The notes under the pieces: model-generated
What the model saw: the letters and a program-made list of their open reading frames with translations, nothing else
The model's database searches: none
Told to the model about the DNA's origin: nothing
From: Pseudomonadota bacterium
GTDB lineage: Bacteria; Pseudomonadota; Gammaproteobacteria; Burkholderiales; Burkholderiaceae_C
Direction of reading: 5' to 3'
Length of the DNA: 64,000 bases
NCBI GenBank assembly: GCA_021816585.1
Contig: JAKAXL010000007.1
Span: 29,119 to 93,118, forward strand
Made by a program: the position numbers and the translations under genes
In this document: positions 63,007 through 64,000 of the stretch, one piece after another
Layout: every line of letters starts with the position of its first letter
Position numbering within the stretch: the first letter of the stretch is position 1

Positions 63007-63990
63007 CTAGGTGGTCGATCTCGTGTCCCGGTCCGCGTGCTCGCCTCGGTGGACTCCGGGCGGCTGCGCCATGCCGGCCCGGCCCGCGGGCTGCAGCGCC
63101 TCGCGCGGCAGCGGCCCGGCGAGCTGCGCGAGCAGGCAGCCCAGCCAGGAGGCACCCTCGCTTCCCCCTTCGGCCGCAAACGCCGCCGGCAGCTCGCGCC
63201 ACGGCAGCCGTGGCTGCCGGTGGTGCGTGGCGTGGTAGTTGAAATGCAGCATCGCCGTCGAGGCCCAGCGCGGCAGCCCCGGCGTCAGCACCTCGCTGCC
63301 GTCGAGCGCCGTGCCGTAGTGGTAGAGGTTGTCATGCATCGAGACCAGCAGCGCGCGCCCGAGGAGAAACAGCGCCAGCATCCACCATGCCGGCCCCCAG
63401 CAGACGAAGGCCACGCCCCACGACAGCGTGATGGCGGCAGCATCGAGGCGTGCCTGGCGCAGTCCGTCGCCACGAAGCAGCGCGGCGGTCAGCCGTGACG
63501 CCAACCCGGATTGCGGATCCAGGCGGCGCTGCAGGCCTTCGATGCTGCCGCGCGGCAGCCACACCAAGGCATTGCCGGCCAGTTCGGTCAGGTACAGGCC
63601 GCCGAGCAACCAGGCGTAGTAGCGCAGCACCTCGGCGCGAGAACGGTCGCTCCCGCACACCTCGCTGGCATCCTGCGGCTGGCGGTTGTAGCGATGGTGC
63701 AGCAAGTGCCCGGTCCGCAGTAGCGCGTAGGGTGCGCCGAAGCACCACGACAACATGCGACCCCAGCGCCGGTTCACCGCGGCGCCGGGGTCGAGCACCC
63801 CGTGCATGCACTCGTGGATCAGGGCCCATAGGGTCAGTGTGACGAGGCACGCGGGCAGCAGCAGCAGGCCCCAGGCCGGGCGCTCGCGAACCAGCCAGGG
63901 CAGTACGAAGCACAGCAGCATCTGCAGCAGCAGCATGGTTGCGGCGATGCGGCGACTCGATGCGGCACGGGGCGACGTGGCGGCGGTCAT
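63007..63990 (-). CDS. Fatty acid desaturase-family membrane protein
   Basis: His boxes HECMHG, HLLHHRYN and HATHHRQP with several hydrophobic segments. Confidence 0.88.
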   Translation of the reverse strand: MTAATSPRAASSRRIAATMLLLQMLLCFVLPWLVRERPAWGLLLLPACLVTLTLWALIHECMHGVLDPGAAVNRRWGRMLSWCFGAPYALLRTGHLLHHRYNRQPQDASEVCGSDRSRAEVLRYYAWLLGGLYLTELAGNALVWLPRGSIEGLQRRLDPQSGLASRLTAALLRGDGLRQARLDAAAITLSWGVAFVCWGPAWWMLALFLLGRALLVSMHDNLYHYGTALDGSEVLTPGLPRWASTAMLHFNYHATHHRQPRLPWRELPAAFAAEGGSEGASWLGCLLAQLAGPLPREALQPAGRAGMAQPPGVHRGEHADRDTRSTT

Positions 63991-64000
63991 TGCGGTGGGG

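Overview
High-GC, gene-dense chromosomal segment that looks betaproteobacterial (gene order and products most like Burkholderiales; taxonomy is inference). I support about 58 protein-coding genes and 2 tRNAs (Gly-CCC, Ser-UGA), plus several terminators, short repeats and candidate regulatory sites. Most of the window is housekeeping: argG, alaS, coaBC-dut, rpmB-rpmG, apaH, waaC-waaA, trmB, recQ, lptG-lptF, pepA-holC, greB, spoT-rpoZ-gmk-yicC, and kinase/PP2C-rph-rdgB-hemW. Accessory or unusual parts: (i) a GspE-type ATPase directly upstream of a STAS-MlaE / MlaF-like / MlaD / PqiC-like operon; (ii) three consecutive, diverged LivJ-type binding-protein genes with no adjacent permease or ATPase genes; (iii) an ArgG with a Lys/Ala-rich H1-like C-terminal tail; (iv) an Nramp homologue with DPGN->DVGS and MPH->MPW substitutions and a Fur-box-like upstream site; (v) an AbiEi/AbiEii module just downstream of tRNA-Ser; (vi) a tRNA-Gly(CCC) with an apparent anticodon-stem mismatch and a tRNA-Gly-5'-like fragment about 1.3 kb away. 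I found no CRISPR array, transposase, integrase or prophage. No single locus is convincingly a completely new system; the GspE-MCE operon and the triple binding-protein cluster are the best candidates. All alignments and match counts were done by eye.
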